Origin: Actinophytocola gossypii | Lineage (GTDB): Bacteria > Actinomycetota > Actinomycetes > Mycobacteriales > Pseudonocardiaceae | DNA: 64,000 nucleotides | Direction of reading: 5' to 3' | Assembly (NCBI RefSeq): GCF_025165815.1 | Contig: NZ_JAFFZE010000002.1 | Coordinates: 1-64,000, forward strand | Part shown: positions 41,731 to 49,865 of the stretch, one piece after another | How the letters are laid out: each line of letters begins with the position of its first letter | Position numbering within the stretch: the first letter of the stretch is position 1 | Program-made: the position numbers and the translations under genes | The notes under the pieces: generated by a model | Database searches by the model: none | What the model was told of the DNA's origin: nothing | The model's input: only the letters and a program-made list of their open reading frames with translations

Positions 41731-42808
41731 GGCGTTCCTCTCCCAGCAGCTCCCGCAGGTCCCGCACGGCGGCCCGGCCGGCCCGGTTCGCCCCGACGGT
41801 GCTCGCCGACGGGCCGTAGCCGACCAGGTGGACCCGGGGTTCGGCGACGACCCGGGTGCCGTCCATGGTGATCCCTCCGCCAGGGCCGCGCAGCTCCAGG
41901 GGTGCCAGGTGGTCGAGCGCCGCGCGCCAGCCGGTGCACCACAGGATCACGTCGGCCGGCCGCTCGGTGCCGTCCGCCCACGCCACCCCGTCCGGCGTGA
42001 TCCGCTCGAACATCGGCAGCCGGTCCAGCACCCCCGCCGACCGGGCCGCCGCGACCTCCGGGGTGAGCTGCAGCTCGGTCGCCCGCGCCACGGACTCCGG
42101 CGGCAGACCGGCCCGGACCCGCTCGTCGACCCGCGCGACGACCTGCCGCCCGTAGTCCTCGGTGAACGGCCCCGAGCGGAACACCGGCGGCCGCCGGGTC
42201 ACCCAGGTCGTCTCCTCGGCGACACCGGCGATCTCCAGCAACAACTGCACGGCCGACGTCCCGCCGCCGACCACGACCACCCGGCGCCCTCGGAAGTCCG
42301 CCGGCCCCCGGTAGTCGACCGTGTGCGGCTGCCACCCGCGGAACTCGCCCTGGCCCGGGTAGTACGGCCGGAACGGCCTGGTCCAGGTCCCGGTCGCGTT
42401 GACCACCGCGCGCGCCGTCCAGTCCTCCTCGGCGGTCGCCACGGTGAGCAGGTCGTCCGGCCCGTACCGGACGGCGTCGACCCGCACCGGCCGGCGCACG
42501 TCGAACCCGAACTCCCGCTCGTGGGCCGCGAAGTAGGCCGGCACGGCGTCCGACGCGCGCTCCTCCGGCGCGGGCGGGGCGAACCGCATCCCCGGCAGGT
42601 CGAAGATCCCGTGCACGGTGGCCATCCGCAGGGTCGGCCACCGGTGTCGCCACGCCCCACCGGGGCCCGGGTTCGCGTCGAGCACGACGAAGTCGAACCC
42701 GCTGCGGCGCAGGAAGTACGCGCTGGACAGCCCAGCCTGCCCGGCCCCGATCACCACGACGTCCGCGTGCCCCATACCCGGCACAACGCCACCCGTCGCC
42801 CCGCCCAT
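41696..42808 (-). CDS. FAD/NADPH-dependent monooxygenase (flavin-containing or Baeyer-Villiger type)
   Basis: A 370-aa class B flavin monooxygenase-like protein with two dinucleotide motifs, GAGQAG near residue 22 for FAD and GGGTSA near 190 for NADPH, plus the ATGTWT linker segment. Starts at 42808 or 42775 are both possible; the latter begins directly before the FAD motif. It may oxygenate a sulfur, nitrogen or ketone; substrate unknown. The GerW-like gene overlaps its end. Confidence 0.78.
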   Translation of the reverse strand: MGGATGGVVPGMGHADVVVIGAGQAGLSSAYFLRRSGFDFVVLDANPGPGGAWRHRWPTLRMATVHGIFDLPGMRFAPPAPEERASDAVPAYFAAHEREFGFDVRRPVRVDAVRYGPDDLLTVATAEEDWTARAVVNATGTWTRPFRPYYPGQGEFRGWQPHTVDYRGPADFRGRRVVVVGGGTSAVQLLLEIAGVAEETTWVTRRPPVFRSGPFTEDYGRQVVARVDERVRAGLPPESVARATELQLTPEVAAARSAGVLDRLPMFERITPDGVAWADGTERPADVILWCTGWRAALDHLAPLELRGPGGGITMDGTRVVAEPRVHLVGYGPSASTVGANRAGRAAVRDLRELLGEERLEDRRVASRGA

Positions 42809-42829
42809 CCCGGCTCGGCGGAGATCACA

Positions 42830-43114
42830 TCACGCCCGCACCACGTGCGCGCGCACGCGCTCGCCGTCCACCCAGCCCTTGGTCCGCGCGTATTCGATCA
42901 TCGCGTCGAACTCGGCCCGCCAGGCGTCCTCGCCGGCCGCCCGCAGCGCCGCGATCCGCAGCCACGCGTGGTCGCCGTCCAGTTCGCCCAGCCCGGCGCC
43001 GGCGAGTGCCTCGGCCGCGGCTCGGTCGTCGATACCGGCCAGCTCGACGTGCAGCTGGCGCAGGTTCCGGACGTCCTCGACCGACGCGGTTCCGGCGTTC
43101 ACCCGAACGTACAT
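42830..43114 (-). CDS. small hypothetical protein
   Basis: A 94-aa soluble, mainly helical acidic protein starting MYVRVNAGT. No catalytic motif is visible. Coding is supported by GC-rich third positions and its tight fit between the penicillin-acylase and monooxygenase genes. An upstream in-frame start at 43150 is less likely. Confidence 0.5.
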   Translation of the reverse strand: MYVRVNAGTASVEDVRNLRQLHVELAGIDDRAAAEALAGAGLGELDGDHAWLRIAALRAAGEDAWRAEFDAMIEYARTKGWVDGERVRAHVVRA

Positions 43115-43165
43115 GCACCGATCATCGCCGGTCCGGCCCCGGCCGCCCACCGGTCACGTGCGGTC

Positions 43166-45664
43166 TCAGCTCGACGGCTCGAGCCGGATCCGCAGCGCGG
43201 TGTTCGCCTCGACGTCCTCCCGGCTGTAGTGGAGCGTGAACATCTGGTCCTCGGACCACGGCACGAACAGGTTCTCGTAGAACGGGCTCTCCGGGTCGCC
43301 GGACTGGCCGGGGTTGTTCATGGCCAGCGCCTCGTCCCAGTTGCCCGGTTCGGCGATGTAGCGCCACGACGCGCCCTCGTCGCCGACCGTCTCGTTGACC
43401 GGGCCCTTCTCCCTCGGCTCGATGTCGATGACGCCCCTGGTGTGCGGGTCGACCAGCTCGGAGAGCGGATGGATCAGCTCCTGCCGGTTGTAGAACCCGT
43501 AGCGCCAGGCGTTCGGGTCCGCGCCCTGGTCCTCGGTCAGCTTCCGCACCGCGGCCGCCAGGCTCGACTCGATCGCCGCGTCCCGGACCGCGACCGCCTT
43601 CCCGCCGAACCACCGGTCGGGGTGCTCGACCATGTCCACGGTCGTGGTGCTCGCCGGTTTGCCGATCGCCTCCACGGCCGCGCGGTCGTCGACCGCCGCC
43701 GCCAGCAACGCCTGCCCGAGGAACCCGTCGTCGGTGCCCGGGGCGCCGTGCAGGTCGGTCCACACGTCGAAGATCGCGGCCGCTGACGAGTCGAGCGACA
43801 TCTCGTGGTCCCACTTCCGCAGGATGTCGAGTGCCTGGCGCACGGCCGGGTCGTCGGAGCGCACGTTCTCGATGGCGGCGGTGATCCGCCGCCCGGGGAT
43901 CGACACGTGGTCGGTCTGCAGCTCCAGCATCGACTCCTGCGTCGCCTCGTCCATCTCGGCGAGCACCTCGCGGGTACGCAGCGAGCGCCACGGGTTGGCG
44001 GCCTCGAAGCCGATCTTGCGGTTGACGTACTTCGGCAGCGGTCCGGTCTCGTGTTCGTCGAACAGCCGCGACTCGTTGTTGGTCTGCAGCCACCCGCGGT
44101 CGGGGTTGTAGCTGACCGGCAGCTTGTCCGCGTCGTAGAAGCCCTTCCATTCGTACCGGCCGTCGCCGGGCACCGGCAGCAGCCCGTCCCAGTTCCGGCG
44201 CACCGGCGTGCGGCCGGCCGGCTTCCAACCGATGTTGCCGGCGGCGTCGGCGTACTGCTGGTTCTCGCCCGGCGTGCCCCAACGGTCCAGCGCGTCGAGG
44301 AAGCCGCCCCAGTCGTCCTCGCGGATGTAGCCGATGCTGGCGAAGTAGGCGCTCGTCCCCGGCCCGCTCCACACCGTCCGGACGCCGAACGCGACGTTCC
44401 GCTCCGGGTCCTCGTAGATCACCGGTCCGTGCTTGGTGAACTTCATCGCGGCCGTCTCCGACCCGCCGCCCCGGACCGGGATCTCCTCGGTCCGCACGTC
44501 CATCGGAACCCAGCGGCCCCGGTAGCGGTACTCGTTCGGGTGACCCGGCCGGGTGCGGTAGACGTAGAGGTCCTCCTGGTCGATGTCGAAGACCGTCAGT
44601 CCGAACGCGATGTCCTGGTTGTGACCGAGCGAGACCCCGGGCAGCCCCGGCTCGCCCGCGCCGATCACGTCCATCCCCGGCGCGTTGAGGTGGGCGACGT
44701 AGCGCAGCGACGGCACCGCCTGCGTCCGGTGCGGGTCGCTGGCGATCAGCGGCCCGTCGACCGCCGTCCGCCCCGGTGCCACCGCGAACGAGTTGGAGCC
44801 CTCCTCGCTCTCGCCGTGGTACGCCCGGTCACCCGGCCGGTCACCGTCGGCCGCCGGCCGGACTGCCTGCCCGTCGAGCGTCGGGCTGCCGAAACCGCCG
44901 AGCGCCGCCAGGTTCTCCTGGGAGAACGTCACGCCCTGGGTCGCCAGGTCGTAGACCTCCAGCAGCTCCTCGGGGTCCTCCGGCAGCAGGTCGAGGTCGA
45001 GGCCCTTCGGGACCTTGGTCTTCCAGCCCGCGTCGAGCGGCTGGCGGATGTTCTCGTACCGCAGCCCGAAGTCACGGGCCATGTAGGCGCGGTCGACCTC
45101 GCTGGTCAGGTTCCCGACCAGCGCGTGCGTGCGCAGCCGGACCACGTCCTCCGCCGCCCACTCGTCCGGTTGGTACCGCAGGAACTCGAACTCCCACGGC
45201 ATCAGCTCGTCGTTCTCCCTGGCGAGCTCGATGTAGGCGTTGATGCCGGCGGTGTAGGACTCGGTGAGCCGCTTGGCGTCGCGGCCGTAGGAGCGCCACT
45301 CGGCCTCGATGTCGCCTCGGTAGGAGAACATCCGGTTGGCCCGGTCCTGTGCGACGTAGGCCGGTCCCAGCACCTCGGACAGCTGGCCGAGGCCCTTGCG
45401 CCGCCACAGGTCGATCTGCCACAGGCGGTCCCGTGCCGCGTTGAAACCCTGCGCGAAGAAGGCGTCGTAGTGCTCGTCCGCGTAGATGTGCGGGACGCCG
45501 TTGTCGTCGACCAGGATGTCGACCGGTTCGTTCAGTCCGTCGACCGTGTAGGCCCGGTCCTCGCCCGGCGCCGCCGCGCCGGGTTCGGGAATCGAGACCA
45601 TCGTCGCCACCAGCGTCGCACCCAGCGCCAGGGCCTGCCACCCGCGTGCCGTCCGAGATCGCAT
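43166..45664 (-). CDS. secreted penicillin acylase family (Ntn-hydrolase) protein
   Basis: An 832-aa exported amidase precursor with a signal peptide (about 1-31). The sequence EEGSNSFAVA marks the autocleavage site: the Ser near residue 290 becomes the N-terminal nucleophile of the beta chain. An alpha chain of about 255 residues with GFNAARDRLWQID and the beta chain with SLGHNQDIAFGLT and the FTKHGPVI strand are typical. Substrates in the family include penicillins, acyl-homoserine lactones and cyclic lipopeptides, so quorum quenching or antibiotic processing is possible. Confidence 0.88.
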   Translation of the reverse strand: MRSRTARGWQALALGATLVATMVSIPEPGAAAPGEDRAYTVDGLNEPVDILVDDNGVPHIYADEHYDAFFAQGFNAARDRLWQIDLWRRKGLGQLSEVLGPAYVAQDRANRMFSYRGDIEAEWRSYGRDAKRLTESYTAGINAYIELARENDELMPWEFEFLRYQPDEWAAEDVVRLRTHALVGNLTSEVDRAYMARDFGLRYENIRQPLDAGWKTKVPKGLDLDLLPEDPEELLEVYDLATQGVTFSQENLAALGGFGSPTLDGQAVRPAADGDRPGDRAYHGESEEGSNSFAVAPGRTAVDGPLIASDPHRTQAVPSLRYVAHLNAPGMDVIGAGEPGLPGVSLGHNQDIAFGLTVFDIDQEDLYVYRTRPGHPNEYRYRGRWVPMDVRTEEIPVRGGGSETAAMKFTKHGPVIYEDPERNVAFGVRTVWSGPGTSAYFASIGYIREDDWGGFLDALDRWGTPGENQQYADAAGNIGWKPAGRTPVRRNWDGLLPVPGDGRYEWKGFYDADKLPVSYNPDRGWLQTNNESRLFDEHETGPLPKYVNRKIGFEAANPWRSLRTREVLAEMDEATQESMLELQTDHVSIPGRRITAAIENVRSDDPAVRQALDILRKWDHEMSLDSSAAAIFDVWTDLHGAPGTDDGFLGQALLAAAVDDRAAVEAIGKPASTTTVDMVEHPDRWFGGKAVAVRDAAIESSLAAAVRKLTEDQGADPNAWRYGFYNRQELIHPLSELVDPHTRGVIDIEPREKGPVNETVGDEGASWRYIAEPGNWDEALAMNNPGQSGDPESPFYENLFVPWSEDQMFTLHYSREDVEANTALRIRLEPSS

Positions 45665-45724
45665 ACAACTGTTCCTACCACGGTAACCCCGCGGTCACCT
45701 AGCGTGGAATCTGTGATCCCGTCT

Positions 45725-45747
45725 GGACAGTCCGGATCGGACTGTCC
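45725..45747. repeat. palindromic element, copy 2 (10-bp stem hairpin)
   Basis: GGACAGTCCG and CGGACTGTCC flank a 3-nt centre GAT. The inner 19 bp are the exact inverse of the element at 12191-12209. It lies 6 bp beyond the kinase stop and is well placed as its terminator, though no T-run follows. Confidence 0.65.
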
Positions 45748-45753
45748 GCATGG

Positions 45754-47076
45754 TCACTGCTCCCGACACTCGACAGTCGGCGCGTTCCTCGACTCGTCGG
45801 ACGCGTCGACGGTCATGCCGACCTCGGCCGACGCACCCGGCGCGATGGTGACGTTGTAGTCGTCGTTGGTGACGGTGACGGAGGTGCCGTCCTGGGTGTC
45901 CTTGCCACCCCACAGGTTGTTGATCTCGTGACCCTCGGGCATGGTCCAGGTCAGCTCCCAGCCGGTCACGTCCTGGTCGCTCTCGTTGCGCACGGTCACC
46001 GCCGCCTCGTAACCGTCCGGCCAGGTGTTGCCCACCGCGAACGCCGCCGTGCACGCGGGCGCCGCCGGCGGCGGTGCCGAGGTGGGCACCGACGTCGCTG
46101 GTAAGGGCGTCCCCAGCGACCCGGTCGTTTCGCCGGAGTCGCTGACCAGTACGCCCACCACGATCCCGGCCGCGACCAGGGCCGCGGCCGACACCCCGGC
46201 CACCACCGCCCGCCGGGAGAACCGGCGTGGAGCGGGCAGCATCAGCGTCGGCGTCTTCGGCGACGGCGGCGCCACCGACCGGCCGTCGGCGGCCGCGGCC
46301 AGGATCTCCTCGGCCTGGGCCATCGTCGGGCGGGCCGTCGGGTCGCGGTGCAACAGCCACAGCAGCGCGCCGGTCAGCTCGCCCGCGCGGCGCGGCGGGT
46401 TCATCGTGCCCTTGGCGACCTTGTGCAGCAGGGCGATCGCGTTGCCGTCGACGCCGAACGGGGGTTCGCCCTCCAGCATCGCGTAGAGCGTGGCGCCGAG
46501 GGAGAACACGTCGGAGCGGGAGTCCGCCTCGGCGCCGCGGGCGACCTCGGGGGCCAGGTAGGCCGGGGTGCCGGCCAGGATCCCGGTCGCGGTGACCGAC
46601 GTGTCGCCCTTGGCGCGGGACACGCCGAAGTCGGTGATCTTGGCGGTGCCGTCGGGGGTGATCAGCACGTTGTCCGGCTTGACGTCCCGGTGCACGATGC
46701 CGGCCTCGTGCGCGGCGGCCAGCGCCGACGCCAGCTGCGCACCGATCGCGGCGAGTTGCCTCGGCCGCAGTCCGACCCGGTTGGCCAGGCTCTCCGACGG
46801 CAGGTACTCCATCACCAGGCACGGCCAGCCCTGATGCTCCACCACGTCGTACACGGCGATCGCGTTCGGGTGCCGCAGCCGCCCGGCGATGCGTCCCTCC
46901 CGCATCGCCCGCGCGGTGGCCTCCTGTGCCCACGCCGAACCATCGATGAGCAGCTGCTTCACCGCGACGTCCCGGTCGAGCCGCTGGTCCCGCGCGAGCC
47001 ACACGATCCCCATGGCCCCACGGCCGACCAACGACACGAGCCGGTAGCGGCCGCCGACGATCTCACCCGGTTCCAC
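45754..47076 (-). CDS. membrane Ser/Thr protein kinase with extracellular CBM2-like domain
   Basis: A 440-aa receptor-like kinase. The catalytic domain (about 10-265) has a Gly-rich loop GRGAMG, the ATP Lys K40 in VAVKQ, HRDVKPDN, DFG and APE, all intact. A single membrane helix (about 292-312) follows a basic FSRR segment, then a Pro/Thr linker. The last roughly 95 residues, bounded by two cysteines, match family 2 carbohydrate-binding modules (GNTWPDGYEAAVTVRN, GWELTWTMPEG). No PASTA repeats occur. GTG start with a TAGCGT -10-like box close by suggests a leaderless message. It may sense polysaccharide or cell wall outside and phosphorylate targets inside. Confidence 0.85.
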   Translation of the reverse strand: MEPGEIVGGRYRLVSLVGRGAMGIVWLARDQRLDRDVAVKQLLIDGSAWAQEATARAMREGRIAGRLRHPNAIAVYDVVEHQGWPCLVMEYLPSESLANRVGLRPRQLAAIGAQLASALAAAHEAGIVHRDVKPDNVLITPDGTAKITDFGVSRAKGDTSVTATGILAGTPAYLAPEVARGAEADSRSDVFSLGATLYAMLEGEPPFGVDGNAIALLHKVAKGTMNPPRRAGELTGALLWLLHRDPTARPTMAQAEEILAAAADGRSVAPPSPKTPTLMLPAPRRFSRRAVVAGVSAAALVAAGIVVGVLVSDSGETTGSLGTPLPATSVPTSAPPPAAPACTAAFAVGNTWPDGYEAAVTVRNESDQDVTGWELTWTMPEGHEINNLWGGKDTQDGTSVTVTNDDYNVTIAPGASAEVGMTVDASDESRNAPTVECREQ

Positions 47077-47096
47077 GGGGGAACGCTAGCAACCCC

Positions 47097-47300
47097 TCAG
47101 GTGGTCCGGGTCCGGATGGCCGCATGCCTCGACTCGACCTCGTTCAGAGCAGCGATGCCGTGGCGCAGCACCTCGCGCAGCGCGTCGGGGTGGAAGGTCA
47201 ACGTGAGCCCGTCACACGAGATGTCGATCTCGGCACCACAGCTGACCCGGGAGCTGATCCGGCAACTGTCGCCGATGCTGACGGCGAAGGCGGGGTTCAT
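47097..47300 (-). CDS. small hypothetical protein divergent from the XRE regulator
   Basis: A 67-aa protein with three cysteines in the first half and a C-terminal helix (ALREVLRHGIAALNEVE). GAGGAGGTG precedes the ATG at 47300, and a consensus promoter with a palindromic spacer lies upstream. No family is recognised; its shared control region suggests it may act with the XRE/DUF397 pair. Confidence 0.55.
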   Translation of the reverse strand: MNPAFAVSIGDSCRISSRVSCGAEIDISCDGLTLTFHPDALREVLRHGIAALNEVESRHAAIRTRTT

Positions 47301-47329
47301 GGCGGGCACCTCCTCGGTCACATGCCTGA

Positions 47330-47358
47330 ACCATAAATCGGTTACCGTAACCAGTCAA
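47330..47358 (-). promoter_or_regulatory. promoter whose 17-bp spacer contains a perfect palindrome
   Basis: On the minus strand TTGACT (47358-47353) and TATGGT (47335-47330) are 17 bp apart, and the spacer contains the 13-bp palindrome GGTTACGGTAACC (47340-47352). A repressor there would block RNA polymerase directly. A further inverted repeat TAACCAG/CTGGTTA lies at 47348-47370. Confidence 0.65.
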
Positions 47359-47378
47359 CGGTCCTGGTTATATCACTC

Positions 47379-47400
47379 GTGCATCTATGGTTAGATGCAC
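47379..47400. promoter_or_regulatory. 9-bp inverted repeat at the XRE gene start
   Basis: GTGCATCTA and TAGATGCAC flank TGGT. An extended -10 (TGG TTATAT, 47365-47373) lies just upstream, so the repeat sits at the predicted start of transcription and could be an autorepression site or a 5' hairpin. Confidence 0.55.
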
Positions 47401-48263
47401 CGGTGCCATCGTCATCGCCAACGGTCGCCGGCTGGGAACTCGTGCTCCGGCTGCGGGAACGCCGGGAGCAGCTGGGCGTCGAGGTCAGGAAGATTACCGA
47501 CGCCCTCGGCTTCTCCCGGAACTACTGGTCCGCGGTCGAGAACGAGCGCAAGACGCTGTCGGAGGAGAGTCTCGTCCGGCTACTCGAACTACTGGAGTTC
47601 GACGAGGACGACACGCGGGAGCTGCTGGCGCTCCGGGACGCGTCCAGGCAGCGGGGCTGGTGGACCCGGTACTCGAGCCTGTTCGACACGGACCTGCAGC
47701 GCCTGTTCGGTCTGGAACACGGCGCCGAGAGCATCCGCGGCTACGAAAGCCTCCTGATCCCCGGCCTCCTGCAGACCGCGGACTACGCACGCGCGATCAT
47801 GACGCCCAGCGTCACCGTGCGGAGGGTCGAGGTCGACCAGCGGGTCGAGGTTCGCCTGCGCCGTCAGGAACGCCTCACCGGCGAGAATCCGTTGCGATTG
47901 ACGGCGATCATCAGCGAGGCGGCGCTCCGGCAACAGATCGGTGGCCCGGTCGTCCTCCGTGCGCAGCTCGACCATCTCGCTCGGACGATCGAAGAGCGCG
48001 CGGACAACATCGAAGTCCTGGTGATCCCGTTCACCGCGGTCTCCTGTGGATTGTTCGGGGCGGCGACGATACATTTGCTCGACTTCGCCAACGTCAACCT
48101 GCCGACCGTGGTGTGGCAGGAAACCGTGTCGTCGTGGGGAATCATCGACAGTGTGACTCAGGTGCGCGACATCGCGATCTCGTTCGACGAGGCTCGTAGG
48201 CATACCCTCAACCGTGAGGATTCGTTGAGTCTCATACATCGATCTACAAAGGAGCTAGCTTGA
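47379..48263 (+). CDS. XRE-family regulator with DUF5753 domain
   Basis: A 294-aa actinobacterial regulator: an N-terminal lambda-repressor HTH (about 20-80, RLRERREQLGVEVRKITDAL) and a DUF5753 domain (about 100-285) with GYESLLIPGLLQTADYAR and RRQERLTGENPLRL. Such proteins pair with small DUF397 proteins, here encoded in a 4-bp overlap downstream, and often act in development. GTG 47379 would be leaderless; GTG 47403 gives the more usual N-terminus, and no ribosome site separates them. Confidence 0.83.
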   Translation: MHLWLDAPVPSSSPTVAGWELVLRLRERREQLGVEVRKITDALGFSRNYWSAVENERKTLSEESLVRLLELLEFDEDDTRELLALRDASRQRGWWTRYSSLFDTDLQRLFGLEHGAESIRGYESLLIPGLLQTADYARAIMTPSVTVRRVEVDQRVEVRLRRQERLTGENPLRLTAIISEAALRQQIGGPVVLRAQLDHLARTIEERADNIEVLVIPFTAVSCGLFGAATIHLLDFANVNLPTVVWQETVSSWGIIDSVTQVRDIAISFDEARRHTLNREDSLSLIHRSTKELA

Positions 48264-48451
48264 GCGTCAGGACCCGACGTGATTGGTTCACCAGTAGCTA
48301 CTCGAGTGCGGCGGGAAGCTGTGTCGAGGTCAGGTTCGACCACGACGTGGTTCTGGTGCGGGACAGCAAGAACCGTGCGGACGGACGGCTTGTGATCGGT
48401 GTCCCCGGTCCGCAGTGGACGGCCTTTGTGGAGCGTGTGCGGGAATGGTGA
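48260..48451 (+). CDS. DUF397 domain protein
   Basis: A 63-aa protein with the DUF397 pattern WFTSSYSSAAGSCVEVRF and VLVRDSKNRADG. It starts at TTG with AAAGGAG upstream and overlaps the XRE stop. DUF397 proteins are partners or antagonists of neighbouring XRE/DUF5753 regulators. Its 3' end overlaps the threonine dehydratase start by 7 bp. Confidence 0.85.
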   Translation: MSVRTRRDWFTSSYSSAAGSCVEVRFDHDVVLVRDSKNRADGRLVIGVPGPQWTAFVERVREW

Positions 48452-49674
48452 CCGACGCGGACGTCGCCGCGGCGGGGGAGCGGTTCGCCGGGGTGATCCC
48501 GCCGAGCCCGTTGCAGCGCAACGACCGGTTGTCCGCGCGGCACGACCTCGACGTCTGGCTCAAACGTGAGGACCTGAACGCCGTCCGCTCCTACAAGGGC
48601 CGAGGCGCGTTCACCTTCGTCCACACGCTCGCCGACGACCAGCGAGCCCGTGGGGTCGTGTGCGCCAGCGCCGGCAACCACGGCCAGGGCGTCGCCTTCG
48701 CCTGCGCCGCGCTCGGCGTCCGGGCACGGGTCTACCTCCCGCGCACGACCCCCCGCCAGAAACGCGACCGCGTCGCCCACCTCGGCGGCCGGCATGTCGA
48801 GATCGTCGTCGAGGGCGACACCTACGACGACGCGGCCGCCGCCGCCCGCGCGCACGCCGAAGCCACCGGCATGACCCTGATCCCCGCGTTCGACGACCCG
48901 CGCACGATCGCCGGCCAGGGAACGGTCGCCAAGGAGATCGTCGAGCAACTGGGCCGCGCACCGGACACACTCGTCGTGCCGGTCGGCGGCGGTGGTCTGC
49001 TCGCCGGCACCCTGGCCTGGCTCGGCGACACCGTGAACGTCATCGGCGCCGAGCCCCACGGCGCCGCCAGCATGGCAGCCGCACTGACCGCGGGCCGCCC
49101 GGTGCCGCTGGAGCACCTGGACCCGTTCGTCGACGGCGCCGCCGTGCGCACGGTCGGTCGGCACACGTTCGCACTGGTCGCCGAGCACCACCCCCGGCTC
49201 ACGGCGGTACCGGAGGGACGGATCTGCGTCGAGATGCTCGACCTGTACCAGTCCGACGGCATCATCAGCGAGCCGGCGGGCGCCCTGGCTCCCGCCGCCC
49301 TCGGCGACCTCGACCTACCCGCGGGCTCGACCGTCGTGTGCGTGCTGTCCGGCGGCAACAACGACGTCAGCCGGTACGCGGAGATCGTCGAGCGGGCGCT
49401 GGTGTTCGAGGGCCGCAAGCACTACTTCCTGGTCGAGTTCCCCCAGGAGCCCGGAGCCCTGCGCCGCTTCCTCGACGACGTCCTCGGCCCGGACGACGAC
49501 ATCACGCTGTTCGAGTACGTCAAGCGCAACAACCGCGAGACCGGCCCCGCGCTGGTCGGCATCGAACTCGGCACCCCGGACGGCCTGGAACCCATCCTCA
49601 AGCGGATGGCGGCCGCCCCGCACCGGATCGAGCGGGTGCCGCCGGACAGCCCGCTGTTCACCTTCCTGGTCTGA
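48445..49674 (+). CDS. ilvA: threonine ammonia-lyase (biosynthetic type)
   Basis: A 409-aa PLP enzyme converting threonine to 2-oxobutanoate for isoleucine synthesis. The PLP lysine is K51 in SYKGRGA, the phosphate loop is GGGGLLAG, and AGNHGQG binds the cofactor. The last roughly 80 residues form a single ACT-like regulatory domain (KHYFLVEFPQEPGALRRFL). The ATG at 48445 overlaps the DUF397 gene, an unusual coupling of a regulator pair to an amino-acid enzyme. A GTG at 48448 is an alternative start. Confidence 0.87.
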   Translation: MVTDADVAAAGERFAGVIPPSPLQRNDRLSARHDLDVWLKREDLNAVRSYKGRGAFTFVHTLADDQRARGVVCASAGNHGQGVAFACAALGVRARVYLPRTTPRQKRDRVAHLGGRHVEIVVEGDTYDDAAAAARAHAEATGMTLIPAFDDPRTIAGQGTVAKEIVEQLGRAPDTLVVPVGGGGLLAGTLAWLGDTVNVIGAEPHGAASMAAALTAGRPVPLEHLDPFVDGAAVRTVGRHTFALVAEHHPRLTAVPEGRICVEMLDLYQSDGIISEPAGALAPAALGDLDLPAGSTVVCVLSGGNNDVSRYAEIVERALVFEGRKHYFLVEFPQEPGALRRFLDDVLGPDDDITLFEYVKRNNRETGPALVGIELGTPDGLEPILKRMAAAPHRIERVPPDSPLFTFLV

Positions 49675-49700
49675 ACCCGGGGACGCTCGCGCCGGGTACG

Positions 49701-49820
49701 TCACGCGAAGTCGAAGATCAGATCGAGCACGACGAGCGCGAACATGAGAAGAAGCAAGACGAACGTGATGCGGTAAGTCGCCAGCAGCTCGTCAGGGCCG
49801 GCTCGTTCGCATGCCGACAC
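49701..49820 (-). CDS. possible 39-aa single-pass membrane peptide
   Basis: From GTG at 49820 a 39-codon frame encodes a short polar N-terminus (VSACERAGPDELLATYR) followed by a strongly hydrophobic helix of about 20 residues and an acidic end. Third positions are mostly G or C in this frame. No promoter or clear ribosome site is seen and it begins right after the protease-gene hairpin, so it may not be expressed. Confidence 0.3.
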   Translation of the reverse strand: MSACERAGPDELLATYRITFVLLLLMFALVVLDLIFDFA

Positions 49821-49859
49821 GCGACAGCCCCCGACGCGCGTGGGCGCGGGGGCTGTCGC
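49821..49859 (-). terminator. terminator hairpin after the zinc protease gene
   Basis: Perfect 12-bp arms GCGACAGCCCCC and GGGGGCTGTCGC enclose a 15-nt loop, 6 bp beyond the protease stop. There is no T-run, as is common for actinomycete terminators. It could also stop transcription coming from ilvA on the other strand. Confidence 0.75.
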
Positions 49860-49865
49860 ACCGGG

